DNA of 25,358 nucleotides, from positions 1-25,358 of the IMG/VR virus record IMGVR_UViG_3300037069_000283, one strand, 5' to 3'. The notes under the pieces are model-generated. The model made no database searches. It was not told the origin of the DNA and worked only from the letters and a program-made list of their open reading frames with translations. Within the stretch, counting starts at the first letter, position 1. Each line of letters starts with the position of its first letter. The DNA comes from a virus. This document shows positions 5,281 through 13,243 of the stretch, in pieces. A program made the translations under genes and the position numbers.

Positions 5281-5727
5281 ATGGCTACGCCATTCATATT
5301 CGATCAGGCCATCGCCGACGAAATCTGTGAGCGCCTTGCGAACGGCGAAAGCCTCCGGTCCATCTGCGGCTCTGATCGCGATGACTTTATTCCCGGATCG
5401 ACTACAGTGTTCAAGTGGCTCGCGGAAAACACCAAATTCGCGGAGCAATACGCACACGCGCGGGAAGCCCAAGCGGACGCGATTTTCGATGAAATCCTCG
5501 ATATCGCTGATGATGCTCGCAACGACTGGATGGAGCGCAAGGACGCTGAAGGCCAAGGCGCTGGCTACGTCGAGAACGGCGAACACATCCAGCGCTCCCG
5601 CATCCGCATCGACGCGCGGAAGTGGATGGCCGGCAAGCTGAAGCCGAAGAAGTACGGCGAGAAGCTGGGCGTTGAGCATTCCCTGGATGAGAGTCTGAGG
5701 GCGTGGATGGTGTCACGCGATGGCTGA
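5281..5727 (+). CDS. terS: Terminase small subunit (Sf6-type)
   Basis: The 148-residue protein recognises the packaging site and loads the large subunit. It has an N-terminal helix-turn-helix (IADEICERLANGESLRSICG at 11-30, then STTVFKWLAEN at 40-50), a central helical oligomerisation part (EQYAHAREAQADAIFDEIL) and a conserved end IDARKWMAGKLKPKKYG (110-126), all typical of Sf6-like small terminases. The ATG at 5281 gives the usual start close to the first helix; TTG 5245 would add 12 residues, and neither has a strong ribosome-binding site. It overlaps the large subunit gene by eight bases. Confidence 0.9.
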   Translation: MATPFIFDQAIADEICERLANGESLRSICGSDRDDFIPGSTTVFKWLAENTKFAEQYAHAREAQADAIFDEILDIADDARNDWMERKDAEGQGAGYVENGEHIQRSRIRIDARKWMAGKLKPKKYGEKLGVEHSLDESLRAWMVSRDG

Positions 5728-7348
5728 CGGCTCGCTTCTCGCCGAGGCTCAGGTTGACGCGCTGAAGTGCGCGGACGACTTCGCTTATTTCGCCCGGCGC
5801 TGTTTGAAGATCAGGACCAAGAGCGGCGAGTTGAAGCCATTCATCCTCAATCGCTCGCAGCGCTATCTGCATGAGGCTATTGAGGACCAGATGCGCCGCA
5901 CCGGAAAGGTGCGAAAGTTGATCGTGAAGGGCCGGCAGATCGGCTCCAGCACGTACATCGAAGGGCGTCTTTACTGGCGCAATTGGAAGACCAAGAAGGG
6001 CACAGCGCTCAAGGCGTTCATCCTGACTCACGCGCAGGACGCCACCAACAATCTGTTCGGCATGGCCGAGCGCTTCCATAACAACATGCCTGACGCGCTG
6101 CGTCCGCTCACCAAGGCGGCCAACGCGAAGGAGTTGGTATTCGCAGACACCGAGTGCGGCTATCTCGTTTCCACTGCCGGCGCCAACGAGGTTGGGCGAA
6201 GCGATACGATCCAGCTCTTCCATGGATCTGAAGTACCATCCTGGCCAAACGCTCAGAAGCATTTCACTTCTCTCGTCACCACGGCGCTCGCGAAAGAGCC
6301 TGGCACTGAGGGTTATCTGGAGGCGACTGCCAAAGGGATTGGCGATGTCTTCCACCTCACGGCTCAAGCGGCGATCCGTGGCGAGTCGGAATATGAGGCC
6401 GTGTTCATCCCCTGGTTTTGGGGTGACGATTACCGCACACCGTGCCCCGAAGTGTGGGCTCAGGCCGTCCCGCCGAAATGGCAGGAATATGGCGTCCTGC
6501 ACGCGCTGGATTGGGATCAACTCTATTGGGCATTCGTCACCAACCGCGAACTGGCGAAGGCGCACAGCCTAGCGGATGACGAGCCTTGCTGGGTCTTCAA
6601 GCAAGAGTACCCGGCTACTTTCGATGAAGCGTTCCAATCCAGCGGCAACAGCTTCATTCCGGCTGTCAGTGTCACGCGGGCGCGTCAGAAGCGCATCGGC
6701 GCCGACAAGATCATTGGTCGTGGCCCGATCATCCTTGGTATCGATCCAGCGGCCCAGCGCGACAAGGTTGGGATCATTGACCGCTGCGGCCGGGTGATGG
6801 GCGAGCGTATCTGCGAACGCTGGGCGCCAAATCCCGATGTTGAATACGTCGGCGCGCGCATCGCCGCCATCATCAAGAAAATCAGCCCTGATGCTGTGAA
6901 CATCGACACGTCCGAGGGCTTTGGAGCGGCGCTGTACGCGTGGCTGTCCAACCACGGCTACGCTGATATCTGCAACGCGGTCAGCTTCGGCTCTGGCCCT
7001 GTAGGCTGCGGCCCGACTGGCGATGAACTCTACGCCAACCGTCGCGCCGAAATGTGGGACGTGATGCGGTTTTGGTTTGAGACGCCAGGCGGCGTGCAAA
7101 TTCCCGACGATGACGGATTTCACGCTGACGTGACGTCGCCTCAGTGGGGTCCTGGTCAGACGCGCAATTCGCCCACCACGAACGAGCTGATCATCGAGCC
7201 GAAAGACAAGATCAAGGAGCGCTTGGGCGCTTCCCCTGATCTTGGCGACGCCGCCGCTCTCACCTTCGCCGTTCCCTTCGCTGAGGGGATGCAGGCTCAG
7301 AACCAGCCACGCCAGCAGCGGCGCGGCAATTCCCGAACTGGATATTAG
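5720..7348 (+). CDS. terL: Terminase large subunit (packaging ATPase and nuclease)
   Basis: The 542-residue motor protein pumps DNA into the procapsid and cuts concatemers. A variant Walker A, VKGRQIGSST, lies at 69-78; the Walker B-like strand LFHGSEV ends near Glu171; the coupling motif appears as EATAKG (201-206). The RNase H-fold nuclease follows, with Asp342 (LGIDPA), Asp396 (NIDTSEG) and Asp507/Asp510 (SPDLGDAAALTF). The length is normal. The protein ends in a basic tail, RRGNSRTGY, which recurs almost unchanged at the end of a 47-residue protein next to the portal. In P22-type motors the C-terminal tail of this subunit docks on the portal. Confidence 0.95.
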   Translation: MADGSLLAEAQVDALKCADDFAYFARRCLKIRTKSGELKPFILNRSQRYLHEAIEDQMRRTGKVRKLIVKGRQIGSSTYIEGRLYWRNWKTKKGTALKAFILTHAQDATNNLFGMAERFHNNMPDALRPLTKAANAKELVFADTECGYLVSTAGANEVGRSDTIQLFHGSEVPSWPNAQKHFTSLVTTALAKEPGTEGYLEATAKGIGDVFHLTAQAAIRGESEYEAVFIPWFWGDDYRTPCPEVWAQAVPPKWQEYGVLHALDWDQLYWAFVTNRELAKAHSLADDEPCWVFKQEYPATFDEAFQSSGNSFIPAVSVTRARQKRIGADKIIGRGPIILGIDPAAQRDKVGIIDRCGRVMGERICERWAPNPDVEYVGARIAAIIKKISPDAVNIDTSEGFGAALYAWLSNHGYADICNAVSFGSGPVGCGPTGDELYANRRAEMWDVMRFWFETPGGVQIPDDDGFHADVTSPQWGPGQTRNSPTTNELIIEPKDKIKERLGASPDLGDAAALTFAVPFAEGMQAQNQPRQQRRGNSRTGY

Positions 7349-7350
7349 GC

Positions 7351-7584
7351 ATGGATTTCGGACAAGCGCTGACTCAACTGCGCGCTGGCGAGAAGATCGC
7401 GCGTGACGGCTGGAACGGCAAGGGGATGTGGCTGGAACTTCAGCGGCCTGATGCCAACTCCAAGATGACGCTTCCCTACATCTTCCTCAGCTATCCGCCG
7501 GGCGATGCTTACCCGGACGGCGCGCGCGTTCCGTGGCTGGCGTCCCAAACCGATCTGCTGGCCTACGATTGGGTGGTGGTGTGA
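7351..7584 (+). CDS. tad2: DUF2829 protein, Tad2 (Thoeris anti-defence) family
   Basis: The 77-residue protein matches DUF2829 across its length: MDFGQAL at the start, RAGEKIARDGWNGKGMWLEL (11-30) and PWLASQTDLLAYDW (61-74). Tad2, the founding anti-defence member, is a tetramer that captures the cyclic ADP-ribose signal made by Thoeris ThsB and so blocks the suicide response. The conserved GWNGKGM and WLASQTDLL motifs are both intact. It lies between large terminase and portal, joined by GTGA to the next small gene, so it would be made with late proteins unless another promoter exists. Family membership is clear; that this copy binds a signal molecule is inferred. Confidence 0.85.
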   Translation: MDFGQALTQLRAGEKIARDGWNGKGMWLELQRPDANSKMTLPYIFLSYPPGDAYPDGARVPWLASQTDLLAYDWVVV

Positions 7585-7778
7585 CCGAACCCCTCACCCA
7601 CGAGGATGGTTCGACCATCATCCTCTCTGTCCTACGCGATACCGTGAGCTTGACGGTCAGGGGTCCTACAGCACCCGCGTCACCTCCCGTGGTCCTCACC
7701 CTGGCTGAAGTCGAAGCGCTCCAGAAGACGCTGGGCACGATGGCGGCTCAAGTCCGAGGAGTGCGCGCCCGTGGCTGA
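7581..7778 (+). CDS. Small protein of 65 residues, unknown function
   Basis: GTG at 7581 overlaps the stop of the DUF2829 gene. The product has a strand-rich first half (STIILSVLRDTVSLTVRG) and a helical end (LTLAEVEALQKTLGTMAAQVRG). The gene overlaps the next one by eight bases. Small genes of this kind lie between terminase and portal in many alphaproteobacterial podophages, but I cannot assign a role. Its coupling to the Tad2 family gene might make it an accessory to that gene. Confidence 0.6.
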   Translation: MTEPLTHEDGSTIILSVLRDTVSLTVRGPTAPASPPVVLTLAEVEALQKTLGTMAAQVRGVRARG

Positions 7779-8058
7779 CACCGTGTCCCAACTCACCGCA
7801 GTTGAAGCCGAGCCTGATCGCCAGCGCATTGAGCGACTGGTTCGGTCCGTGCTCGACGGTCACTTTGCCGCTGGCGACGCCAATGTGGGGGGCTTCGCAT
7901 TCATGGTTTGGGATGTGAACGGTTCGAGCACATGCGAGTGCCGAAACGTGGACGGTCACATCCCCGAAATCCTGATCCCCGATTTCGTTCGCAATCGCCT
8001 CTTGGCCTTCAAGATCGAGAGCTGGACCATCGATACCGTAAATGAGGCGAGCGCATAA
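7771..8058 (+). CDS. Hypothetical protein of 95 residues
   Basis: GTG at 7771 overlaps the previous gene, and its stop shares a base with the portal ATG (TAATG). An N-terminal helix (EPDRQRIERLVRSVLDGHFA) precedes a strand-rich section (GGFAFMVWDVNGSSTCECRNV) and a segment IPEILIPDFVRNRLLAFKIE. There is no known motif that I recognise. Tight junctions on both sides show that it is a member of the packaging operon. Confidence 0.65.
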   Translation: MADTVSQLTAVEAEPDRQRIERLVRSVLDGHFAAGDANVGGFAFMVWDVNGSSTCECRNVDGHIPEILIPDFVRNRLLAFKIESWTIDTVNEASA

Positions 8059-10232
8059 TGGCTGACTCTCTCGGCTACGCCACGCGCCAAGTGGTTCCCG
8101 TCCCCGAGCCGCAAGGCCACATCGACACGTCCGCTCTCGAGCCAATGGAACAGGGCGATCCGTCGTCGCTGGCGATCCTCAACGCTTGGGCCAGCAGCGG
8201 CGGTGATATCTCCGACATGCTGCCTGATGGGGAGTTGTCCCGTCTCGGCGCTCAGACCATCCGCGAATGGCGTCTCGACCAGGGCTCACGCAAGGATTGG
8301 GTTGAGCGCGCGGAACACTACCTCGACCTTGCCGCGCAAGAGACCGATGACGACGACCGCGAGCCCATCTGGGAAAACGCCGCCGACGTTCACTATCCCA
8401 TCCTCTCGACCGCGACCGGCCAATTCCTAGCCCGCGCCTCTCCCGAACTGATCAAGGGCGACAAGGTGGTGGGGGTCAAGGTGTTCTCCCCGCCAAGCCA
8501 ACAGCCAAGCCCGGTGGAGGCCGCCAAGGCGGGTCCGCAGCCGCAGGACGAGCAACAGGCCCAACAAGCCGCGATGGCCCTCCAGCAAGCCGAACAGGCC
8601 CAGGCCAAGCAAGCGGCGATGATCTCGGCTCGGAACGCCAGAGCGGAGCGCGTCAAGCACTTCCTCAACTTCCTGATCTTCTACCGCATGGACGATTGGG
8701 AGGAAGACTCTGACCTGTTGCTCCTTCAGGCGTCGGCCATCGGGTCGGGGTTCAAGAAGGTCTACATGGGCGAGCGCGGTCTGCGGTCAGACTTCATGTC
8801 CGCGACCTGCCTGACCGTTCACAACGATGCCAAGAGCCTGCACACCTGCCCCCGGATCACGCAGGAATTTGAGGTCTACCCCAACGAGATCGAGGAGCGA
8901 AAGCGTTCCGGCGTCTATCGCAACGTGACCCTGGATGCTCTCGGCAGTGAAGACCCCGAAGCGCCTCGCACCTTCATCGAACAGCACCGCCTGGACGATC
9001 TCGACGGCGACGGCCTGGCCGAACCCTACATGGTCACGGTGGACGTGAAGACCATGCAGGTGATGAGCGTGGTCCCGTCCTACACGCCCGATGACATCAT
9101 CCTGAACAAGGAAACCGGCCAGGTCATCCGCATCGACCGGTGGCAACCCTTCGCCATGTTCACCTTCCTCCCTGACCCAAGGGGACGGTTCTACGGCATT
9201 GGGCTTGGCTCGCTCCTCGATAGCATCACAGCCACGATTGACACCCTGCTCAACCAGATGATCGACGCCAACACGGCGGCTATTGCGGGGGGTGGGTTCA
9301 TCGGGTCCGGTGTGCGCCTGCAAGGAAGCGGGCAGGGCGGTTCGCTGTTCTTCGGGCCGGGTGAGTTCAAGACGGTCAACTCGCCTGGGATCGATCTTCG
9401 CCAAGCGATCTGGGAGCGCACCGTTCCCAACCAGTCGCCCAACTCCATGAACCTGCTGGAACTGCTCCTCGGGGCGGCCAAGGACATCTCCAGCATCAAG
9501 GACGTAATCACCGGGGAAGCGCCTTCGACGGCTCCGGTGGGAACGACGCTGGCCCTGCAGAACCAGGCCCTGCAAGTCTTCTCCAGCATCTACAAGCGCA
9601 TCTATCGCGGCTTCCACGATGAGTTCAGGCTCATGTACCGCTGCCTCAAGCGCTGGGCCACGGACAAGGAGAAGTTCGAATATAACGAGCTGACCGGCGG
9701 GGATTTCGATCAGGACTTCCAAGGCGACGGAACCGACATCGAGCCGGTGGCCGATCCCACCGTTGTGACGAAGATGCAGAAGATCGCCAAGTTCCAGACG
9801 GTGATCCAGTTCGCTGAGTCCCCGGTGGGCATGGCGGCCGGTATGACCCAATCAGGCCCCGCTCAAGCCCTGGCGACCGACTTCCTCGACGCCATCGACT
9901 ACGACCGGCCCGAACGTCTGATCGCCCAGGTTCAACCCAACCCCGAACTGATCGCCAAGACGCAAGAGACGCAAGCCGCCGCCGAGTTGAAGGGCGCGCA
10001 GGCGATGAAGACCAAGGCGGAAGTCGGGGCTCTGGTCGGCGACGCTCACAAGACGGCGGCCGAGACGACTCACATTCAAGCCCAGACCGTGAAGACCATC
10101 GGCGAGACGGCGCACTCAACGCACCTGATGCACGTCATCGCCGATCAGATCCACGATAGCGGCTCGCTGCAACCGCCCCCCGAAGGAGAGAGCGATGGAC
10201 AGACCAGTCCCAGCACCAACAGCCCCGCGTGA
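8058..10232 (+). CDS. Portal protein (P22 gp1-like)
   Basis: At 724 residues this matches the large P22-type portals. Conserved blocks include DREPIWENAADVHYPI (100-115), the wing region with HFLNFLIFYRMDDWEEDSD (201-219), RWQPFAMFTFLPDPRGRFYG in the core, and a late Ala-, Lys- and Gln-rich helix (AELKGAQAMKTKAEVGAL) that would build the barrel. Residues about 145-190 form a Gln/Ala/Pro-rich insert of low complexity. The portal forms the dodecameric DNA channel, binds large terminase during packaging, and later binds the gp4-like adaptor encoded at 16737. The start follows the common TAATG overlap. Confidence 0.93.
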   Translation: MADSLGYATRQVVPVPEPQGHIDTSALEPMEQGDPSSLAILNAWASSGGDISDMLPDGELSRLGAQTIREWRLDQGSRKDWVERAEHYLDLAAQETDDDDREPIWENAADVHYPILSTATGQFLARASPELIKGDKVVGVKVFSPPSQQPSPVEAAKAGPQPQDEQQAQQAAMALQQAEQAQAKQAAMISARNARAERVKHFLNFLIFYRMDDWEEDSDLLLLQASAIGSGFKKVYMGERGLRSDFMSATCLTVHNDAKSLHTCPRITQEFEVYPNEIEERKRSGVYRNVTLDALGSEDPEAPRTFIEQHRLDDLDGDGLAEPYMVTVDVKTMQVMSVVPSYTPDDIILNKETGQVIRIDRWQPFAMFTFLPDPRGRFYGIGLGSLLDSITATIDTLLNQMIDANTAAIAGGGFIGSGVRLQGSGQGGSLFFGPGEFKTVNSPGIDLRQAIWERTVPNQSPNSMNLLELLLGAAKDISSIKDVITGEAPSTAPVGTTLALQNQALQVFSSIYKRIYRGFHDEFRLMYRCLKRWATDKEKFEYNELTGGDFDQDFQGDGTDIEPVADPTVVTKMQKIAKFQTVIQFAESPVGMAAGMTQSGPAQALATDFLDAIDYDRPERLIAQVQPNPELIAKTQETQAAAELKGAQAMKTKAEVGALVGDAHKTAAETTHIQAQTVKTIGETAHSTHLMHVIADQIHDSGSLQPPPEGESDGQTSPSTNSPA

Positions 10233-10338
10233 GGAAAAGCCTCGTGAGGCGACCTATCAGGATTGGGTGCGCGCCGTGAAACAAGAGCAGCTTGAGGCAC
10301 GCGTTCCTCGTCGTGGCAATAGGCGGACGGGCTACTGA
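10195..10338 (+). CDS. 47-residue protein sharing the large-terminase C-terminal peptide
   Basis: ATG at 10195 has a strong AAGGAGAG site and lies inside the portal gene's 3' end in another frame. The product starts MDRPVPAPTAPREEKP, continues with a helix (TYQDWVRAVKQEQLEA) and ends RRGNRRTGY. The large terminase ends RRGNSRTGY, identical at eight of nine positions. Most of the identical codons differ in the third base, so the match is at protein level, not a recent DNA copy. A common binding site, perhaps on the portal, would explain it. The function is unknown. It joins the next gene by TGATG. Confidence 0.7.
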   Translation: MDRPVPAPTAPREEKPREATYQDWVRAVKQEQLEARVPRRGNRRTGY

Positions 10339-10673
10339 TGCGCCGTCCCCGCAAAGTCCTGACCGAAGACGAACGCAAGCGCCTTGAAGAAATCGAGTCT
10401 CTCAAGGCGATGCGTCCGCGTCCAGACGCTCGCGTCGCCCCATCGCTGGAGGAGTTCGCCGCTTGGACTGAACACCCGGTCACTCGGTATGTCGCAGCCG
10501 CTTGGCTCGCTGGAGCCAGGATGCAGCGTGAAGCTTGGGCCGAAGCCAGCTGGAACAGCGGCAAAGCAGAGCCGCAAACCCTTGGCGAACTTCGCACTCG
10601 CGCTGACGCCTACTCAGCCTTTCTGGAAACCGGACTGGAACGCTATGTCGAACTCAACACCCAAGATCGCTAG
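10338..10673 (+). CDS. Hypothetical protein of 111 residues
   Basis: The TGATG overlap ties it to the 47-residue gene. The first 35 residues are very basic and helical (MRRPRKVLTEDERKRLEEIE), followed by Trp-containing helices (SLEEFAAWTEHPVTRYVAAAWLAG). It overlaps the following co-chaperonin gene by 29 bases. It has the look of a small head-assembly accessory, but no family is recognised. Confidence 0.65.
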   Translation: MRRPRKVLTEDERKRLEEIESLKAMRPRPDARVAPSLEEFAAWTEHPVTRYVAAAWLAGARMQREAWAEASWNSGKAEPQTLGELRTRADAYSAFLETGLERYVELNTQDR

Positions 10674-11157
10674 CCTTGGCAAGATCGGGGAGGCGAGACT
10701 TGATCTCGTCCCCCAGCTTGGCGAGTGCAACCCCGGCATTCAGCCGGTGGAATATAACGTCGTCGTCGCCCCGGCGGTGATGCCGGAAAAGATCGGCTCG
10801 CTGCACGTCCCCGACGAGTACCGCGACAACCAAGCCCTGGCCATGCAGGTCGGCCGCATCGTCTCGATGAGCCCCCTGGCCTTTGACTACGCCAAGTGGC
10901 CCGACGGTTCCACCAAGCCCTCAGTCGGTCAGATCGCGTGGTTCGCCCGCTACGCCGGCAAGGAGTTCGAGGGCATCGACGGCAAGACCTACCGCATCCT
11001 GAAGGACAAGGACATCGGCGCCGTGATCGAGGACGCGCCACAGCCACCATCGTTCGCCGCCGTTTTCGAAGAACTGCGGGCGAAGAAGCTTTTGCCGCCA
11101 GAGCCCGAAGACCTCTCCACGCTCCCCATCCTGAAGACTGGAACCGACCATGGCTAG
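10645..11157 (+). CDS. GroES-like co-chaperonin (Cpn10 fold)
   Basis: Residues about 36-130 follow the GroES pattern: EYNVVVAPAVMPEKIGSLHVPDE (first strand plus mobile loop), MQVGRIVSM, then the VGQIAWFARYAGKEF strand pair, DGKTYRILKDKDIGAVIED at the end. The mobile loop with a hydrophobic tip (IGSLHV) is where such proteins touch GroEL. An N-terminal extension of 35 residues and a C-terminal tail of about 40 are additional. Phage co-chaperonins such as T4 gp31 help the host GroEL fold the capsid protein. Placement directly before scaffold and coat genes fits that role. The start ATG 10645 has GGA upstream. Confidence 0.8.
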   Translation: MSNSTPKIASLGKIGEARLDLVPQLGECNPGIQPVEYNVVVAPAVMPEKIGSLHVPDEYRDNQALAMQVGRIVSMSPLAFDYAKWPDGSTKPSVGQIAWFARYAGKEFEGIDGKTYRILKDKDIGAVIEDAPQPPSFAAVFEELRAKKLLPPEPEDLSTLPILKTGTDHG

Positions 11158-11962
11158 AGCCGCCCAAGCGTCTGTTCAGGCGCAAGACGCCCCCGAAGAC
11201 GATACTGTTGACATTGTCCACGAAACAGACGACTTTCGGTCTGGTCAAGTCTCCGAAGGTGAGCTTGATCTGGCTCGCTCCGTCGCCAAGCGCATGGGGT
11301 GGACGCCTAAAGAGGAATGGAAGCGCGATCCCGCCAAGTGGGTCGATGCGCCAGACTTCCTCGAAAACACCCCACGCGAACTTGAGGCCGCCAAAGACCG
11401 GCTCAAGCGATCAGCCCAAGCCACCGAAGCTTTTGTCGAAGAAGAAAAGCGCCGGGCACGGCAACAGGCCATCGAAGAACTCCGCGCCGCCGAACGTGCG
11501 GGAGAGACTGACAAGGCGAATGCCGCTGTCGAGCGCATCCGTCAGACTGAAGGTCCTCCCGCCGTAGTGTCCAGTTGGATCGCTGAAAACAGCTGGTTCA
11601 ACACCGACCCGGTGGCTCAGGCAGCAGCTCGCGCGGTTACGGATCGCCTCAAAGACCGCCCCGTCCACGAGCAACTCGAAGCGGCGAGGGAAGAGGTCAA
11701 GCGGAGGTTCCCGGAGCATTTCGACGCCCCGGCCCAACGCGAGGAAGTCCGCCTTTCCGACGTGCGCCGGCCCCCCGCGCCTCCTGCCCAGCAGGGCTCT
11801 CGGGGTCCAACCAGCGCCCCAAAGGAAAGAGGGTGGAGTGATCTACCCGTTGCCGCTCGGTCAGCAGCGGCGCCGTTCGTGAGGGCGTTCAAAAGCCGGG
11901 GTCTCTCTGAGGCTGAGTCCCAGGCGAAGTACGCCGGATCTTACTGGAAGGACCAGGCATGA
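11150..11962 (+). CDS. Scaffolding protein (P22 gp8 position)
   Basis: The 270-residue protein is acidic to start, then shows ARSVAKRMGWTPKEEWKRDP and KWVDAPDFLENTPRELEAA, a pattern common in podophage scaffolds. It continues with a long charged coiled coil (about 75-130) and ends in a basic, Pro-rich part and an amphipathic helix (FVRAFKSRGLSEAESQAKYAG) that could bind coat. It lies between co-chaperonin and capsid genes as expected. It overlaps its upstream neighbour by eight bases and its downstream neighbour by ATGA. Scaffold function is inferred from composition, motif and position. Confidence 0.75.
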   Translation: MARAAQASVQAQDAPEDDTVDIVHETDDFRSGQVSEGELDLARSVAKRMGWTPKEEWKRDPAKWVDAPDFLENTPRELEAAKDRLKRSAQATEAFVEEEKRRARQQAIEELRAAERAGETDKANAAVERIRQTEGPPAVVSSWIAENSWFNTDPVAQAAARAVTDRLKDRPVHEQLEAAREEVKRRFPEHFDAPAQREEVRLSDVRRPPAPPAQQGSRGPTSAPKERGWSDLPVAARSAAAPFVRAFKSRGLSEAESQAKYAGSYWKDQA

Positions 11963-12567
11963 GCATGGACGAGATCACCGCCGAACAAGACGCTTCCGGC
12001 CGGGGGCGTGCGCCGCGTGTTGAGGTTGAGGCCGGACGCCGTCGTCGCCGCACCGGGATGCTCGATGTCATGGCCCATGACCGTCTCAACCCATTTGATG
12101 ATGGGATGCTGGATCACACCGCCTACGTCTACCGCTGGCAGACGGACGAGGGCGGCGCGCTGCGAGCACTGACCACCAAGGACGACTACGATTTCGTCAA
12201 TGCTGACGATCTGGACGGCTTCGACATTACCCAGACCGATAGCGAAAGCGACGGCCGAATCCGCCTGATCATGAATGGCGCCCAAGCCGGCCCGAACGCC
12301 ATCTACGGCTATCTCCTGCGAAAGCCACGCGACTTCTGGGAAGAAGACCGAGGACAGGTTTCTGACTTCTACGAACAGATGATGGAGGGCCGCGTCTACG
12401 AGGCCCAATCCACCAACGATGATGATGTGAGCGTCGAGCGCGCGCGTCAGGCGGGACACCGTGTCGGCCCCCAAGATCGCAGCGCCGCCTATGCACTTGA
12501 ATCCAATCAGCTTGGCTCCGTCAGCGGCACTCGCCGCCGTGGGCCTGTCACCCGTTCACTGAAGTAG
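11959..12567 (+). CDS. Head-module protein, unknown function
   Basis: The ATGA-coupled frame encodes 202 residues with an Arg-rich stretch (EAGRRRRRTGM), an acidic central domain rich in Asp and Tyr (TAYVYRWQTDEGGALRALTT, DDYDFVNADDLDG), and a polar, flexible C-terminus (SGTRRRGPVTRSLK). It sits between scaffold and coat genes in an arrangement seen in many related podophages. It is probably a minor head or assembly component. The exact role is not known. Confidence 0.7.
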   Translation: MSMDEITAEQDASGRGRAPRVEVEAGRRRRRTGMLDVMAHDRLNPFDDGMLDHTAYVYRWQTDEGGALRALTTKDDYDFVNADDLDGFDITQTDSESDGRIRLIMNGAQAGPNAIYGYLLRKPRDFWEEDRGQVSDFYEQMMEGRVYEAQSTNDDDVSVERARQAGHRVGPQDRSAAYALESNQLGSVSGTRRRGPVTRSLK

Positions 12568-12579
12568 GGAGCCAGACCG

Positions 12580-13215
12580 ATGGCCGCCAATCCTAACACC
12601 CCGTCTGGGCTCCAGCCCTACCAACGCAAGGGTTCGGCCAGCTACCGCGCCAATACGCGGATGGTCTATATCGCCAATGGGGACACCAGCGCCTACTACC
12701 TTGGCGACCCCGTCAAGCGCGTGGCGACCCCGGCTTCGGCCAACGGCATCATGACCGTGACCCTGGCGACCGCCGGCACCTCAGCCTTGATCAGCGGCGC
12801 CATCGTCGGCTTCGTGGGGGCGGGTCCGATCGGCGCCAGCGCGCCGCAAGGCAGCTTCTTCGCCAACTCCGGCACCCCTGGTCCGTACCACATTCCGGCC
12901 AGCAACAGCACCGGCTACCTGGTGATGATCGATGACGATCCCAACTCGGAATACGTCATCCAGGCCAACGCCACCCAACTGGCGACTTCGGTGGGCAAGA
13001 ACGCCAACCTCGTCTCGGGGACTGGCTCCAACTACACCGGCTGGTCCGGTTGGCAACTGAACACCTCTACGGTGGGCACCCAATCGACCAAGCAAGTGCA
13101 GATCATCGACGTTCTGGCCGAGCCGGATAACGTCGCTGGCGCCGGCCGCAACTACACCAAGTTCATCGTCCGTATCAACCAATCCACCGAAGGTCTGGCG
13201 GCCACGGGCATCTAG
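12580..13215 (+). CDS. Head decoration or accessory structural protein
   Basis: A good ribosome-binding site (GGGAG) precedes ATG 12580. The 211-residue product begins MAANPNTPSGLQPYQRKGSA, then MVYIANGD, YYLGDPVKRV, GAIVGFVGAG and YLVMIDDDPNSEYVIQAN. This arrangement recurs in a widespread family of small phage head proteins encoded just upstream of the capsid gene. It is rich in Gly, Ser and Thr and would be a beta protein. A stabilising role on the capsid is likely but inferred. Confidence 0.75.
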   Translation: MAANPNTPSGLQPYQRKGSASYRANTRMVYIANGDTSAYYLGDPVKRVATPASANGIMTVTLATAGTSALISGAIVGFVGAGPIGASAPQGSFFANSGTPGPYHIPASNSTGYLVMIDDDPNSEYVIQANATQLATSVGKNANLVSGTGSNYTGWSGWQLNTSTVGTQSTKQVQIIDVLAEPDNVAGAGRNYTKFIVRINQSTEGLAATGI

Positions 13216-13243
13216 CCCGACCCGTCTTTAAGGAGCGCGCCCC

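Noticed and set aside
5411-6565. 384-codon open frame on the minus strand opposite small and large terminase
   Set aside because: It lies antisense to two well-supported terminase genes, is rich in Arg, Leu and Pro in the manner of reverse-strand frames in GC-rich DNA, and shows no motif.
8787-9851. 354-codon open frame on the minus strand opposite the portal gene
   Set aside because: His/Arg/Leu-rich composition, no recognisable domain, and full overlap with the conserved portal core. It is a shadow frame.
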